Shown here: positions 45,272-53,988 of the stretch, piece by piece
How the letters are laid out: each line of letters opens with the position of its first letter
How positions within the stretch are numbered: position 1 is the stretch's first letter
NCBI RefSeq assembly: GCF_051245535.1
Contig: NZ_CP195303.1
Span: 2,399,255-2,463,254, forward strand
From: Micavibrio aeruginosavorus_D
GTDB taxonomy: Bacteria; Pseudomonadota; Alphaproteobacteria; Micavibrionales; Micavibrionaceae
Direction: 5' to 3'
Length of the DNA: 64,000 nt
Notes under the pieces: generated by a model
The model's database searches: none
The model's input: the letters and a program-made list of their open reading frames with translations, nothing else
What the model was told of the DNA's origin: nothing
Program-made: the position numbers and the translations under genes

Positions 45272-48247
45272 ATGGCTAAACGTATGTTAATTGACGCAAC
45301 CCACGCGGAAGAAACCCGGGTCGCGGTGGTCGATGGAAACCGTCTGGTTGAATTCGACTATGAAAGTAAAGTCCGCAAACAGCTTAAAGGTTCTATTTTT
45401 CTGGCCAAGGTGACACGGGTTGAACCCTCGCTGCAGGCCGCGTTCGTGAACTTTGGTGGCAACCGCCACGGCTTCCTGCCCTTCACGGAAATTCATCCCG
45501 ATTATTACCGCATTCCAATCGCCGACCGTGAGGCCCTGCTGGCTGAACAACAGGCCGAGCTGGATGCGTTGGCCGCCGAAGAAGAAGCCGAAGAGGCCGA
45601 AGCTCTGGCGCGCGCCGCTGCGCAAGAGGGCCAGCCCGAAGGCCAGCCCGTCGCCGATATGAACGGTGATGATGCCGAACAGGATCAGGCTGAGTCCGAT
45701 GAAGAGGACGAAGACGACGAAGATGAGGACGACGAGGAAGAAGACGAAATCGTTGAAGAACTGGGTGGTGAGAACCGCGCGGTTGAGATGATCGACGAAG
45801 AGTCCGACGACGAAGACGAAATCGTCTCTGCCCCGGTTCAGTTTATTCCAATCGCTATTCCGGTTGATGGCGTGTTCGCCGATGAACAGGACGATGACGG
45901 TGACGTCGCTGCCGCTGATGATGCGGACGATGGCGATGATGCCGATGAAGTGACCGCATCCAACGCCGAAGGTCAGGCCGAAGGCGAAGAATCCGCTGAA
46001 GGCGCTTCCGAAGAGGGCGCCGAAGGTGAAGCCGGCAATGATCGTCGCCGTGGTCGTGGGAATGACCGGGGCAATGATCGTGGCCGTGGAAATGGTCGCG
46101 GTCGTGGCCGTGGTCGTGGGGGCCGCCATGAACGTGGTGGCCGTAACATGGCCTCCAACAGCCGCCGTGTTGAAATGCTGGGCGGTGACGGCGTGGACGG
46201 TGATCGTCCGTTGCGCCCGTCCTTGCGCAAAAACTACAAAATTCAAGAAGTGATCAAACGCAGCCAGATCATGCTGATCCAAGTCAGCAAGGAAGAGCGC
46301 GGCAACAAAGGCGCGGCCGTGACGACCTATCTGTCCCTGCCGGGCCGTTATTGCGTCCTGATGCCGAACAGCCCGCGTGGCGGTGGCGTCAGCCGCAAGA
46401 TTGCAAACTTCGAAGAACGTCGCCGGATGAAGGAAATCCTGTCCGAGCTGAACGTACCGGAAGGCATGTCCGTGATTATGCGGACCGCCGGTATGTCCCG
46501 CACGAAACAGGAAATCAAACGCGACCTCGATTACCTGCTGCGTCTGTGGAATGATATTCGTGACCTGACCCTGCAATCATCGGCCCCGGCCCAGATCCAC
46601 GAAGAAGGCAACCTGGTTCGCCGCGCCGTGCGTGACCTGTACAGCCGTGACATCGAAGAAATTCATGTTGCCGGTGAAGACGGTTTCAAAATCGCCCGCG
46701 ACTTCATGAAAGTGATGATGCCATCCCACGCCAAACGTGTGGTGAATTATCAAGATGAACAAATCCCGTTGTTCCACCGTTATCAGGTGGAAAGCCAGAT
46801 TCGCGACATGGGTAATTCCACCGCGCAACTGAAATCGGGTGGCTATCTGGTGATCAACCCGACCGAAGCTTTGGTGTCTGTCGACGTCAACTCCGGCCGT
46901 GCGACCAAGGAACGCCATATCGAAGAAACCGCTCTGAAAACCAACCTTGAGGCTGCTGATGAAGTGGCCCGCCAATTGCGCCTGCGCGATCTGGGTGGTC
47001 TGGTTGTCATCGACTTTATCGACATGGAAGACCGCCGCAACAATGCGAAGGTTGAACGCCGTTTGAAAGAAGCCCTGTCCACCGACCGGGCGCGGATTCA
47101 GATGGGCCGCATTTCCAGCTTTGGCTTGCTGGAAATGTCACGCCAGCGTCTGAACCCCAGTCTGACCGAAGCGCAGTTTGAAAAATGCCATGAATGCGGT
47201 GGCGCCGGACACGTCCGGACCGAAGATTCCGCATCCATTCTGGCTTTGCGTGCTTTAGAGGAAGAGGGCATTCGCGGTCGTGCGACGACGGTTCACCTGA
47301 CCGTGCCGCCGCGCGTTGCGCTGTACATCCTGAACCACAAGCGCGCGATGATGGAAGATATCGAACGCCGCTACGGCTTCACCATCCTGATCCGTGTGGA
47401 CGAAGATCTGACCGCATCCGATTTCAAAATTGAATCGATCAAGGCGCAGCCGCGTGATGACGACGAAGACGGTGTGGTACAAGTGCGCCGCCGTCCGGAA
47501 CCGCGTGCCGAACGGGCCCCGGTTGCACGCACGGTCGTTGATGATGATCAGGATGACAGCGCAGAGGACGAAGACGAAACGTCCGAAACCGATGCAGAAT
47601 CCGATGATGAAGCCGGTGAAGGCGATGCCAATGCACCGCGCGAAGAAGGTGAAGACGGTCAACGTCGTAACCGCCGTCGCCGTGGTCGCCGTGGTGGCCG
47701 CAACCGCAACCGTCGTGATCGTGATCCGAACGGTGGCGAAGACGCTCCGACGGATGAACAAGGCGATGCCGACGGCAACCGTGCCGAAGCCGATTTCGCC
47801 AGCGATGACGATGCCCAACCCCGTGAAAACACGGCGCGCGAACATACACCGCGTGAAGGGAATCGTGATGGCAACCGTGAAGGTGGTCGTGAAGGTTCTC
47901 GGGGTCGCAACCGCAGTCGTGGTGGCCGCAACCGCGGTGGTCGCGACAATCGTGGCAGCCGGGATGATCAACCTCAGGGCCAATCCCCTATGAATCAACA
48001 GGGTCAGGAACGCAACGACAATGTCGATCATGGCTATGCCGTAAACATTGGCGATGTGCCTCCGGCCCCTGTGTCTGCCCCTGCGCCTGTGCGTGAACGC
48101 GCACCGGCGTTTGAAATGGCCGAGCCCCAAGCGCGTCCGCAACAGCGCGACGCTGAAACGACACCGCCGCCGGCCCGCGATTACGAACGCGTGAACGAAG
48201 AGCCGTCGGAAAAGAAAAAAGGCTGGTGGAATCGCCTGATGGAGTAA
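45272..48247 (+). CDS. rne: ribonuclease E
   Basis: 991 residues from the ATG at 45272, with GAGGAG eight bases upstream. Endoribonuclease and degradosome scaffold. The S1 domain begins at residue 40 but is split by a low-complexity insert from about 85 to 325, first Glu/Asp-rich and then RGRG-rich, before resuming at NYKIQEVIKRS. The RNase H and DNase I-like parts carry the metal aspartates (VSVDVNSGR, VIDFIDMED) and the zinc-link cysteines (CHECGGAG). The C-terminal 280 residues are disordered with acidic and Arg/Asn-rich RNA-binding blocks and end in EKKKGWWNRLME. Confidence 0.96.
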   Translation: MAKRMLIDATHAEETRVAVVDGNRLVEFDYESKVRKQLKGSIFLAKVTRVEPSLQAAFVNFGGNRHGFLPFTEIHPDYYRIPIADREALLAEQQAELDALAAEEEAEEAEALARAAAQEGQPEGQPVADMNGDDAEQDQAESDEEDEDDEDEDDEEEDEIVEELGGENRAVEMIDEESDDEDEIVSAPVQFIPIAIPVDGVFADEQDDDGDVAAADDADDGDDADEVTASNAEGQAEGEESAEGASEEGAEGEAGNDRRRGRGNDRGNDRGRGNGRGRGRGRGGRHERGGRNMASNSRRVEMLGGDGVDGDRPLRPSLRKNYKIQEVIKRSQIMLIQVSKEERGNKGAAVTTYLSLPGRYCVLMPNSPRGGGVSRKIANFEERRRMKEILSELNVPEGMSVIMRTAGMSRTKQEIKRDLDYLLRLWNDIRDLTLQSSAPAQIHEEGNLVRRAVRDLYSRDIEEIHVAGEDGFKIARDFMKVMMPSHAKRVVNYQDEQIPLFHRYQVESQIRDMGNSTAQLKSGGYLVINPTEALVSVDVNSGRATKERHIEETALKTNLEAADEVARQLRLRDLGGLVVIDFIDMEDRRNNAKVERRLKEALSTDRARIQMGRISSFGLLEMSRQRLNPSLTEAQFEKCHECGGAGHVRTEDSASILALRALEEEGIRGRATTVHLTVPPRVALYILNHKRAMMEDIERRYGFTILIRVDEDLTASDFKIESIKAQPRDDDEDGVVQVRRRPEPRAERAPVARTVVDDDQDDSAEDEDETSETDAESDDEAGEGDANAPREEGEDGQRRNRRRRGRRGGRNRNRRDRDPNGGEDAPTDEQGDADGNRAEADFASDDDAQPRENTAREHTPREGNRDGNREGGREGSRGRNRSRGGRNRGGRDNRGSRDDQPQGQSPMNQQGQERNDNVDHGYAVNIGDVPPAPVSAPAPVRERAPAFEMAEPQARPQQRDAETTPPPARDYERVNEEPSEKKKGWWNRLME

Positions 48248-48273
48248 TCCATGCGGATCTGCCAATGAAATAG

Positions 48274-48301
48274 AAAAGCCCGCCTTTATGGCGGGCTTTT
48301 T
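48274..48301 (+). terminator. intrinsic terminator after rne
   Basis: AAAAGCCCGCC / GGCGGGCTTTT stem, five-base loop, followed by Ts; 27 bases past the rne stop. Confidence 0.92.
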
Positions 48302-48371
48302 CATGTGGTTTTGAAGGGGGCGGAGAATAGATAGCATTTTAGGCAAAATTCACGGCCACTTTACCATAATG

Positions 48372-48630
48372 CGATAGAGTAAAAGAATGGAGTGCGGCGA
48401 TTGCCGGGAATGACCTTCGCCCTTGGTCATGGGGGAGCGAAGGAAAGGCCAGGATCAAGCTGCTCCATGTTGAGTTTCGGATGCTTCGGCATCTGTACAA
48501 GTTTGTTTGTCCGCGAGCCAACGGTTGCCGCAGCCCCGCAGTCAGCGGTATGCCGTTTCTCCTCTGGCGTTGACCGGAGAAACAAAGTCCCCCCTCTAGG
48601 CCGCCGGGTTCATCCCGGCGGTTTTTTTAT
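48372..48630 (+). ncRNA. candidate structured small RNA ending in a terminator
   Basis: No credible gene lies between rne and 48811. This stretch contains a run of hairpins: ATGACC..GGTCAT (48410-48432), GATGC-TTCG-GCATC (about 48480-48494), GTTTCTCC..GGAGAAAC (about 48555-48583) and finally CCGCCGGG-TTCAT-CCCGGCGG followed by seven Ts (48601-48628). A CATAAT element near 48365 could be the -10. The layout fits a small RNA of about 250 nucleotides. It does not match my memory of 6S, tmRNA, SRP or RNase P RNA motifs. Confidence 0.4.
48600..48628 (+). terminator. intrinsic terminator of the candidate small RNA
   Basis: GCCGCCGGG / CCCGGCGGT stem with TTCAT loop and a T7 tract. Confidence 0.85.
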
Positions 48631-48810
48631 GGGGTTGCCGTTTAAAGAAAATGGGCGGGGCGGGGCGCGGGGCTGCCGGGATGCGTGTTTGTTTGGATCT
48701 GCTGCGCAGATCGGGCCGGCGGTTTTTTTGCATCCAGATGGTGGAGGTTTTTTTGTGCCGAGATTCCTGCTATTCTCGGCGCAGTTTTTCATTTGAGAAA
48801 AGGCCCTATC

Positions 48811-49461
48811 ATGCGCATCGTTTCCGCCCTCTTGCTTTCCGCCGTTATGTTGTCTGGCGTTCTGGCTGTGCCCTCTACGGCATCGGCGCAGGAATTGAAC
48901 AAGCCGGAAGCGGCGAAAAAATTTATGGAAGCGGAAAACCCGCATCTGAAAAAGCTCAATACCCGCACGGATGAATTGACGAAAAAGCTGGGCGAGGCAG
49001 AGTTGAAAAACCTGTTCTATATCCGCGAAGCCTTTGGCACCGTGCGGGCCGTGGCTGTGGTGCAACGGGATGTGGGCGCGGCGGTGAAAAGCTGTGGCAA
49101 GGCCAATCCCGATATGAAGGAAACCATGGATGCCCGGTTCAAGGAATGGTCCGATTCCGTCGGCCCGGTGATCAAGGACCGCGAGATCATGATGGATCAG
49201 GCGATCACGGCGCAGTCTTATATGAAGCCGAAAGAAGTCCGCGACTATCTGAAGCTGATCCAGCAAACGGCGGAGTATGCGGATAAGAGCATCGAGAAGA
49301 ACTACGCGACCGCCAAAGAAGATTGCGAGTCCTTGATGAAATCGATGGACCGGACGCAGGAAGTGGTCACGGAACTGCTGGCCGACCTGAAAATTCCGGC
49401 CTACGACCCGAAAGACGACAAGTTTGAGGGCGTGCCGGAGAATTACAAGAAGGCCGAATAA
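48811..49461 (+). CDS. exported helical protein, unknown function
   Basis: 216 residues from the ATG at 48811 (AAAAGG seven bases upstream). Sec signal peptide with cleavage after about residue 26 (PSTASAQ). The mature protein is predicted all-helical and charged, with two cysteines (AAVKSCGKANPD and AKEDCESLM) that could form a disulfide. No domain recognised. It has its own upstream terminator and so its own promoter. Confidence 0.75.
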   Translation: MRIVSALLLSAVMLSGVLAVPSTASAQELNKPEAAKKFMEAENPHLKKLNTRTDELTKKLGEAELKNLFYIREAFGTVRAVAVVQRDVGAAVKSCGKANPDMKETMDARFKEWSDSVGPVIKDREIMMDQAITAQSYMKPKEVRDYLKLIQQTAEYADKSIEKNYATAKEDCESLMKSMDRTQEVVTELLADLKIPAYDPKDDKFEGVPENYKKAE

Positions 49462-49669
49462 CTGACCACAGGGAAGCGGCCCTCTCCAAAGGGCGTAACA
49501 CCCCGGAAATAAAGAGCAATCGGCGGCCCGTGAAATTTGCTTTCGCGGGCCCGCTTGTGTCAAAATGGGTCCAAGAGACATGCTGACGGGGTGCGGTACC
49601 CTGTTAACGCATTGAATTTCATCTCTTTTTCCGCAACAGGAAGAGGGCCAGGGAGATGGACTGAGGGCT

Positions 49670-50968
49670 GTGGCAGACACTATTGACGTCAAAAATGGGC
49701 CGAATACCCCGGTGGATGAAGAATCCGCCCGCGAGGGTGCGCCCGTTCTCGCCCTTGATGTGCCCGAACCGGAACGCGCGGCCCATGCGGCCGGTCCCGC
49801 CGCAGACGAAGAATCCCCCACCCAAGAAACAGCCGAAACACCGGATCAAAACGGTGCAGATGATCCGGCTATTGCGGCGGACCCGGCGGCGCTTGACCCG
49901 CTGGCGATGAAGCTTGCGCCGAAAGATGCGTCAAAATCGCTCGGTGAAAGTTGGAAGGCCGCGATGGAAAATGCGGCGGAGCGGATGGACGGTGCGGCGC
50001 TGGCTGATGCGGCGGCGAAAGGGTCTGTTCTGAATGTAACATTGAGTGACGAGGCCTTTGGCCTTGAAACGGCCGAGGATCAGGGGCCAACCGAGGAGGT
50101 TGAGGTCTCCGCCTTCGATCGCGATGAAATCACCGACCCGACCGCGGATGGCATTGACCCGCTGATGGCGCTGATCGGTGGGGGTGAACGCCCGTGGGAA
50201 AATGAAAGCCTGTCCTTCCTCGAACGCATGAGTTTGTATGGGTATAACCGGAATTTAGAGGCCGTTCAGGACGCTTTAGGGGGGCAGAATGCAAGCGGCG
50301 CACGGGTTGGTGCAGCCGCTGTGGTGGCCGGTGCCGCCGTGGCGGGCATTGCGCTGGCGACCGGAATAAACGATGCACAGGCCGCGCCCCAAAATCGGGC
50401 CACGGACCCGCAAAACACCCAAAATCCGGCCCCAAAACAAAACGATCCGCAACGGCCCGAGACATCGACTTTGGCCGCTCAAAAAAGCGCCAATGAAGCG
50501 AAAATGCAGGCCGATACCCGCCAGATTGAAACGCGGCTGTCGCGCGAAGGTCTGTATCGCCAAAATGTCGATGATGTCACCGTGCGCCGCCTGCGTGAGT
50601 TGAGCGCCGCATCCACCCTGACCCAGAAACGGGACATGGATATAGCGGATGATGTGATGCAGGGCCCCGGGGCATCCGGTGGCGATCAATTGACGTGGGA
50701 TGGGGGCGGCGTTGCTGGCGGCAGCCTGTTTGACCAGACCATGGGCTATCTGTACAGCCAGTTGGACATGAATCCGGCCAATGACCCGTCCGCGGGCTGG
50801 CGGGCGGCGATGTGGGATGAAAAACGGGTGGAATTTACCGAAACGGCCCAATCGGCCACCACCCCGCCAAAAGCCCCGGAGATTCCGGTTTACGAAGGCC
50901 CGTCTTTGCGCCCGCCGGAACCGGAGCAAAATTTCCAAATGTCTTTTGCGCCCGGAATGGGCATGTGA
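49670..50968 (+). CDS. hypothetical acidic protein with one hydrophobic segment
   Basis: 432 residues from a GTG. Residues 1-200 are acidic and low-complexity (EESAREGAP, AADEESPTQETAE). A single Ala/Val/Gly-rich hydrophobic stretch (about 211-230) may be a transmembrane helix, then comes a Gln/Asn/Pro-rich spacer and a helical region (RRLRELSAASTLTQKRD). The C-terminus is proline-rich. No family recognised. It lies 37 bases before the next gene, with which it probably forms an operon; both share the disordered, proline-rich style. Confidence 0.7.
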   Translation: MADTIDVKNGPNTPVDEESAREGAPVLALDVPEPERAAHAAGPAADEESPTQETAETPDQNGADDPAIAADPAALDPLAMKLAPKDASKSLGESWKAAMENAAERMDGAALADAAAKGSVLNVTLSDEAFGLETAEDQGPTEEVEVSAFDRDEITDPTADGIDPLMALIGGGERPWENESLSFLERMSLYGYNRNLEAVQDALGGQNASGARVGAAAVVAGAAVAGIALATGINDAQAAPQNRATDPQNTQNPAPKQNDPQRPETSTLAAQKSANEAKMQADTRQIETRLSREGLYRQNVDDVTVRRLRELSAASTLTQKRDMDIADDVMQGPGASGGDQLTWDGGGVAGGSLFDQTMGYLYSQLDMNPANDPSAGWRAAMWDEKRVEFTETAQSATTPPKAPEIPVYEGPSLRPPEPEQNFQMSFAPGMGM

Positions 50969-51005
50969 TAGGATAAGGCGTTTCCAGAATGCGGGATTTT
51001 GAACG

Positions 51006-51731
51006 ATGAGCGACCAGTTTCCGATTGTTCCAGATGATGACAATAAAAAGCCGGGCACGGCTTTGGTGGCCTTTGGCCGCGCCGTGTCGGTTCAGGACGA
51101 CGCCCCAGACAATACGGGTCGCACCATCGAAGGTGAATTTCGCCGCGTTGATTCCCGCCCTAAACTGACCGGACCCACCGTGGCCGAACAATTGGCCGAG
51201 GATGAACAACGCCTGCTGCAAAATGAACGCGCGGGCCTGTTGCGCGCCGCGCATAAGAAGGCGGGCGAAACAGAGCCGAAAGAGTCCGATACCGTATTCT
51301 CCCCGAAAAATCCGCAGGCACAGGGACCACAACAGCCGCTTGCTTTGCCGGGACCGAAAGCCGACCCCGCCGCAAAGGCGGAGGGATACCCCCGCAAAAT
51401 TCGCTGTGCCGATGGCCGCTATGTTTATGATTACGGCCATGAACTGCGCACACGCGAAGGAAAATTGTCGGCGGCGCAGGCGGCGACAGTGGCCGAATTG
51501 TCCGCTGAGAAGGGCTGGACGAAATTATACGTCTATCGCGGCAATGGCCGCACCGTGAACCAAGAAGCCGCCGCCGCAATCAGCGCGGTCGCCCGTGGTG
51601 CCGGAATCAATTTCAATTTCGTGATGCAGAAGGCGGGCAGTGTCGGCTCGCACAAAAGCGAAGCGTTGCAGGCCATTGAAATGGTGGCGCGTCTGCGCGA
51701 AGCAGTGAAGGCGCAGACCCCGACGGGGTGA
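51006..51731 (+). CDS. hypothetical protein with possible LPD7-like C-terminal domain
   Basis: 241 residues. First 125 residues are polar and disordered. The last 115 form a compact domain: IRCADGRYVYDYGHELRT, then ATVAELSAEKGWTKLYVY and an alpha-helical AAISAVARGAGINFNFV. The KGW-plus-strand-plus-ARGAGI order recalls the LPD7 domain attached to relaxases and other large mobile-element proteins, but the likeness is slight. Probably cotranscribed with the preceding gene. Confidence 0.65.
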   Translation: MSDQFPIVPDDDNKKPGTALVAFGRAVSVQDDAPDNTGRTIEGEFRRVDSRPKLTGPTVAEQLAEDEQRLLQNERAGLLRAAHKKAGETEPKESDTVFSPKNPQAQGPQQPLALPGPKADPAAKAEGYPRKIRCADGRYVYDYGHELRTREGKLSAAQAATVAELSAEKGWTKLYVYRGNGRTVNQEAAAAISAVARGAGINFNFVMQKAGSVGSHKSEALQAIEMVARLREAVKAQTPTG

Positions 51732-51764
51732 TGTCTTTCCGTTATCAATCATCATCAATCATAT

Positions 51765-51948
51765 TGGAATCCCCGTGAAAACGGGGATCCATTGTTTTTG
51801 GCGTAGGCCATGGCGTGGATTCTCGCTCTCACACACACAAGCCGTCACCCCGGAAAGGGCGCTTGAGCCCTTGTCCGGGGTTTGGGCCGTGAAGGTGACA
51901 ACGCGGCAAAAATCCCGGATAAACGCTGGCGCGTTTTCCGGGATGACG
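51765..51948. repeat. palindromic repeat block
   Basis: A hairpin of the dispersed family at 51765-51792 (ATCCCCGTGAAAACGGGGAT) is followed by an inverted pair with internal hairpins at 51843-51880 and 51911-51948 (CCCCGGA.. and TCCCGGATAAACGC..). Between the hypothetical gene and convergent ctaA; the inverted pair may also act as terminator. Confidence 0.65.
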
Positions 51949-51964
51949 AAAGTGTATTGTGGGA

Positions 51965-52999
51965 TTAGCCGCGAATGAGCCGATGCTGAGCATTCAGCAA
52001 CAGGCCGAGCAGGATAAACGCCCCGGCCTGATGTGCGGTGGCGACGTGAATGTCCACTTGTGTCAGCAGGGCGGCGATGCCAAGCCCAACCTGTATCAAA
52101 ATCATGGCGCCCAACGCTGCAACATCGCCCGTCACCGCACCACTTTTCGTACGCAGCCAGATATACAATCCGGTGACGCACAATGTCGTGATGGCCAGCC
52201 AGCGATGGGTGAATTGCACCGCCGCCGGATTTTGCATGATGTCGCCAATGATTGTCGCATGGGTGCGGAAATCGGGCGGGATCAACCCGGCCCCCATATG
52301 CGGAAATTCATTATAAATCATCCCGGCATCCAGCCCCGCGACAAACGCGCCCCAAATGATGGTGATGGACACCATCGCCAATGCAATCCACCCGGTGATG
52401 ATGGTGGATTTTGGCGTGGTGATTTTACGGGCCGTGCCGCGCCACAGACCAATGGTCAGCCATAACATCAGGGCGAACACCAAAGCCGCCATGAACAAAT
52501 GCAGGGACAGGCGGAAATGCGACACCGACGGGCGGTCGATCAAACCGCTTTGCACCATAAACCATCCGATGAAACCTTGCGCACCGCCAAGGGCCAGCAG
52601 GCCGATAAATTTCAATCCATACCCCGGTGGAATTTGTTTACGGACCGCGAACCAGACCAGCGGCACGGCGAAGACAATGCCAATCGCACGACCCCACAGA
52701 CGGTGCAGCCATTCCCAGAAATAGATTTTCTTGAAATCGGATAATTGCATCCAGAAATGTTTGGCGTCGTATTCCGGCGTTTGTTTGTACAAATCAAACT
52801 CCGCCTGCCATGCCTCTTCGTTCAACGGTGGCAACGCCCCCGCAATCGGTTTCCATTCCGTGATGGACAGGCCAGACTCGGTCAATCGCGTGACCGCGCC
52901 AATCATCGCCATGCTCAACACCATGAAACAACAAATGAACAACCACACGGCAATTTTGCGGTGCGGGGCGGTGGATTGGATTTGATGATCGGTGGACAT
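51965..52999 (-). CDS. ctaA: heme A synthase (Cox15/CtaA)
   Basis: 344 residues with about eight transmembrane helices. Oxidises the C8 methyl of heme O to the formyl group of heme A for aa3-type oxidases. Seen: AMIGAVTRLTESGLSITEWKP (given here as VTRLTESGLS and ITEWKP), WEWLHRLWGR with a heme-ligand histidine, VSHFRLSLHL, and THRWLAI with another. This is the Cox15 class of alphaproteobacteria and mitochondria. Starts with ATG at 52999 after GGAGTATCGTC. Confidence 0.95.
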   Translation of the reverse strand: MSTDHQIQSTAPHRKIAVWLFICCFMVLSMAMIGAVTRLTESGLSITEWKPIAGALPPLNEEAWQAEFDLYKQTPEYDAKHFWMQLSDFKKIYFWEWLHRLWGRAIGIVFAVPLVWFAVRKQIPPGYGLKFIGLLALGGAQGFIGWFMVQSGLIDRPSVSHFRLSLHLFMAALVFALMLWLTIGLWRGTARKITTPKSTIITGWIALAMVSITIIWGAFVAGLDAGMIYNEFPHMGAGLIPPDFRTHATIIGDIMQNPAAVQFTHRWLAITTLCVTGLYIWLRTKSGAVTGDVAALGAMILIQVGLGIAALLTQVDIHVATAHQAGAFILLGLLLNAQHRLIRG

Positions 53000-53064
53000 G
53001 ACGATACTCCTTCACTCAACGGGTTTAGCCCCGTGGGTGCGGAATGTCCAGTTTGATGGAAAAA

Positions 53065-53820
53065 TTACCGTTTCGGGCCCAAAGCCTGTTTGGTTTCAAA
53101 GGGTTTAGAGCCAACCCAGATCGTGCCCGGACCTTCGGCCTTGGCGACAAAGGCCCCTTCACCGCCCGTGACCATGGTGAGCAACCCGCCCGATAATCCC
53201 ATGCCCAGTTTGACGGAATCGCTGGCGGCGACCAGACAGCGCGCATCGGTTTTGTAAACTTCGCCCGCGTCCAGTTCGATACATTGCACATTGCCCGGCG
53301 CGTTCAGGAAGGTCCAGGCTTCGCCCTTGATTTCCTGCATCACGACGCTGTTGCTGATCAGTCCGAACAGCGAGAGCTTCATTTTCGATCCCAGTTGCGC
53401 GCCTTGTTCCGCGGCCAGAAAACTGCCGCGTTGGGCGACGATGCGGTTGCCATGTTCGGCAATATCAATCGCAACAATTTCACCCGGCAAGGCGGCGGCC
53501 AGGCTCAGTTTACCGACCTTGTCCGATGCCATATTGACGTATTGGTTGATAAAGAAATTTTCGCCACCGATTTTGCGCATGACGGACCGGAACAGGCTGC
53601 TTAAGAAACCGGAATTGGACCCATCGCCCAGCTTGGATTTCATTTTCACGCTGTCGGATTGTCCCATCAATGTGCCGGCCTCGCCAACGAACGCCTGTCC
53701 CGGCTGCATGTGCAATTCCAGATACGGGGTGTGCGCGCCGTTGATGCGGAATTCAAACCCGTGCGTTTGCGCCGGGCCGTTAAAGGCGGTGGAGGCTTTC
53801 GGGGTGTCGATGGTCGCCAT
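53065..53820 (-). CDS. AIM24/TIGR00266 family protein
   Basis: 251 residues. Beta-rich protein of the family of yeast Aim24 (TIGR00266): MQPGQAFVGEAGTLMG, SLAAALPGEIVAIDI, FLAAEQGAQLGSKMKL and GGEGAFVAKAEGPGTIWVG (segments of the repeated jelly-roll-like fold). The biochemical function of the bacterial family is not known. Preceded by GGATTAAAACC; located between ctaA and the divergent reductase gene. Confidence 0.88.
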   Translation of the reverse strand: MATIDTPKASTAFNGPAQTHGFEFRINGAHTPYLELHMQPGQAFVGEAGTLMGQSDSVKMKSKLGDGSNSGFLSSLFRSVMRKIGGENFFINQYVNMASDKVGKLSLAAALPGEIVAIDIAEHGNRIVAQRGSFLAAEQGAQLGSKMKLSLFGLISNSVVMQEIKGEAWTFLNAPGNVQCIELDAGEVYKTDARCLVAASDSVKLGMGLSGGLLTMVTGGEGAFVAKAEGPGTIWVGSKPFETKQALGPKR

Positions 53821-53988
53821 GGTTTTAATCCTTACGCGCTTGATCCGGTTGGCATCTTTGGGTCAAAAAACTTTAAATTCGGCGGTGCCTGTGCTACCGC
53901 AAGATGGTTATAGCATGACCGCCCCTGAAGGCCAAGAAAATTATGGTAAATAAGCGGGTAAAATCAAGCGGTCCAGAATGGTGAAATC

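Noticed and set aside
45287..46576. 429-codon open frame opposite rne
   Set aside because: Thr/Ile/Phe/Val-rich translation of the acidic repeat region of rne read backwards.
48372..48630. Candidate RNA considered as 6S, tmRNA, SRP or RNase P RNA
   Set aside because: The conserved sequence blocks I remember for these RNAs are absent, so it is left as an unnamed candidate.
48392..48796. Plus-strand open frame of 134 codons after rne
   Set aside because: It runs straight through a strong terminator and has no ribosome site or recognisable composition.
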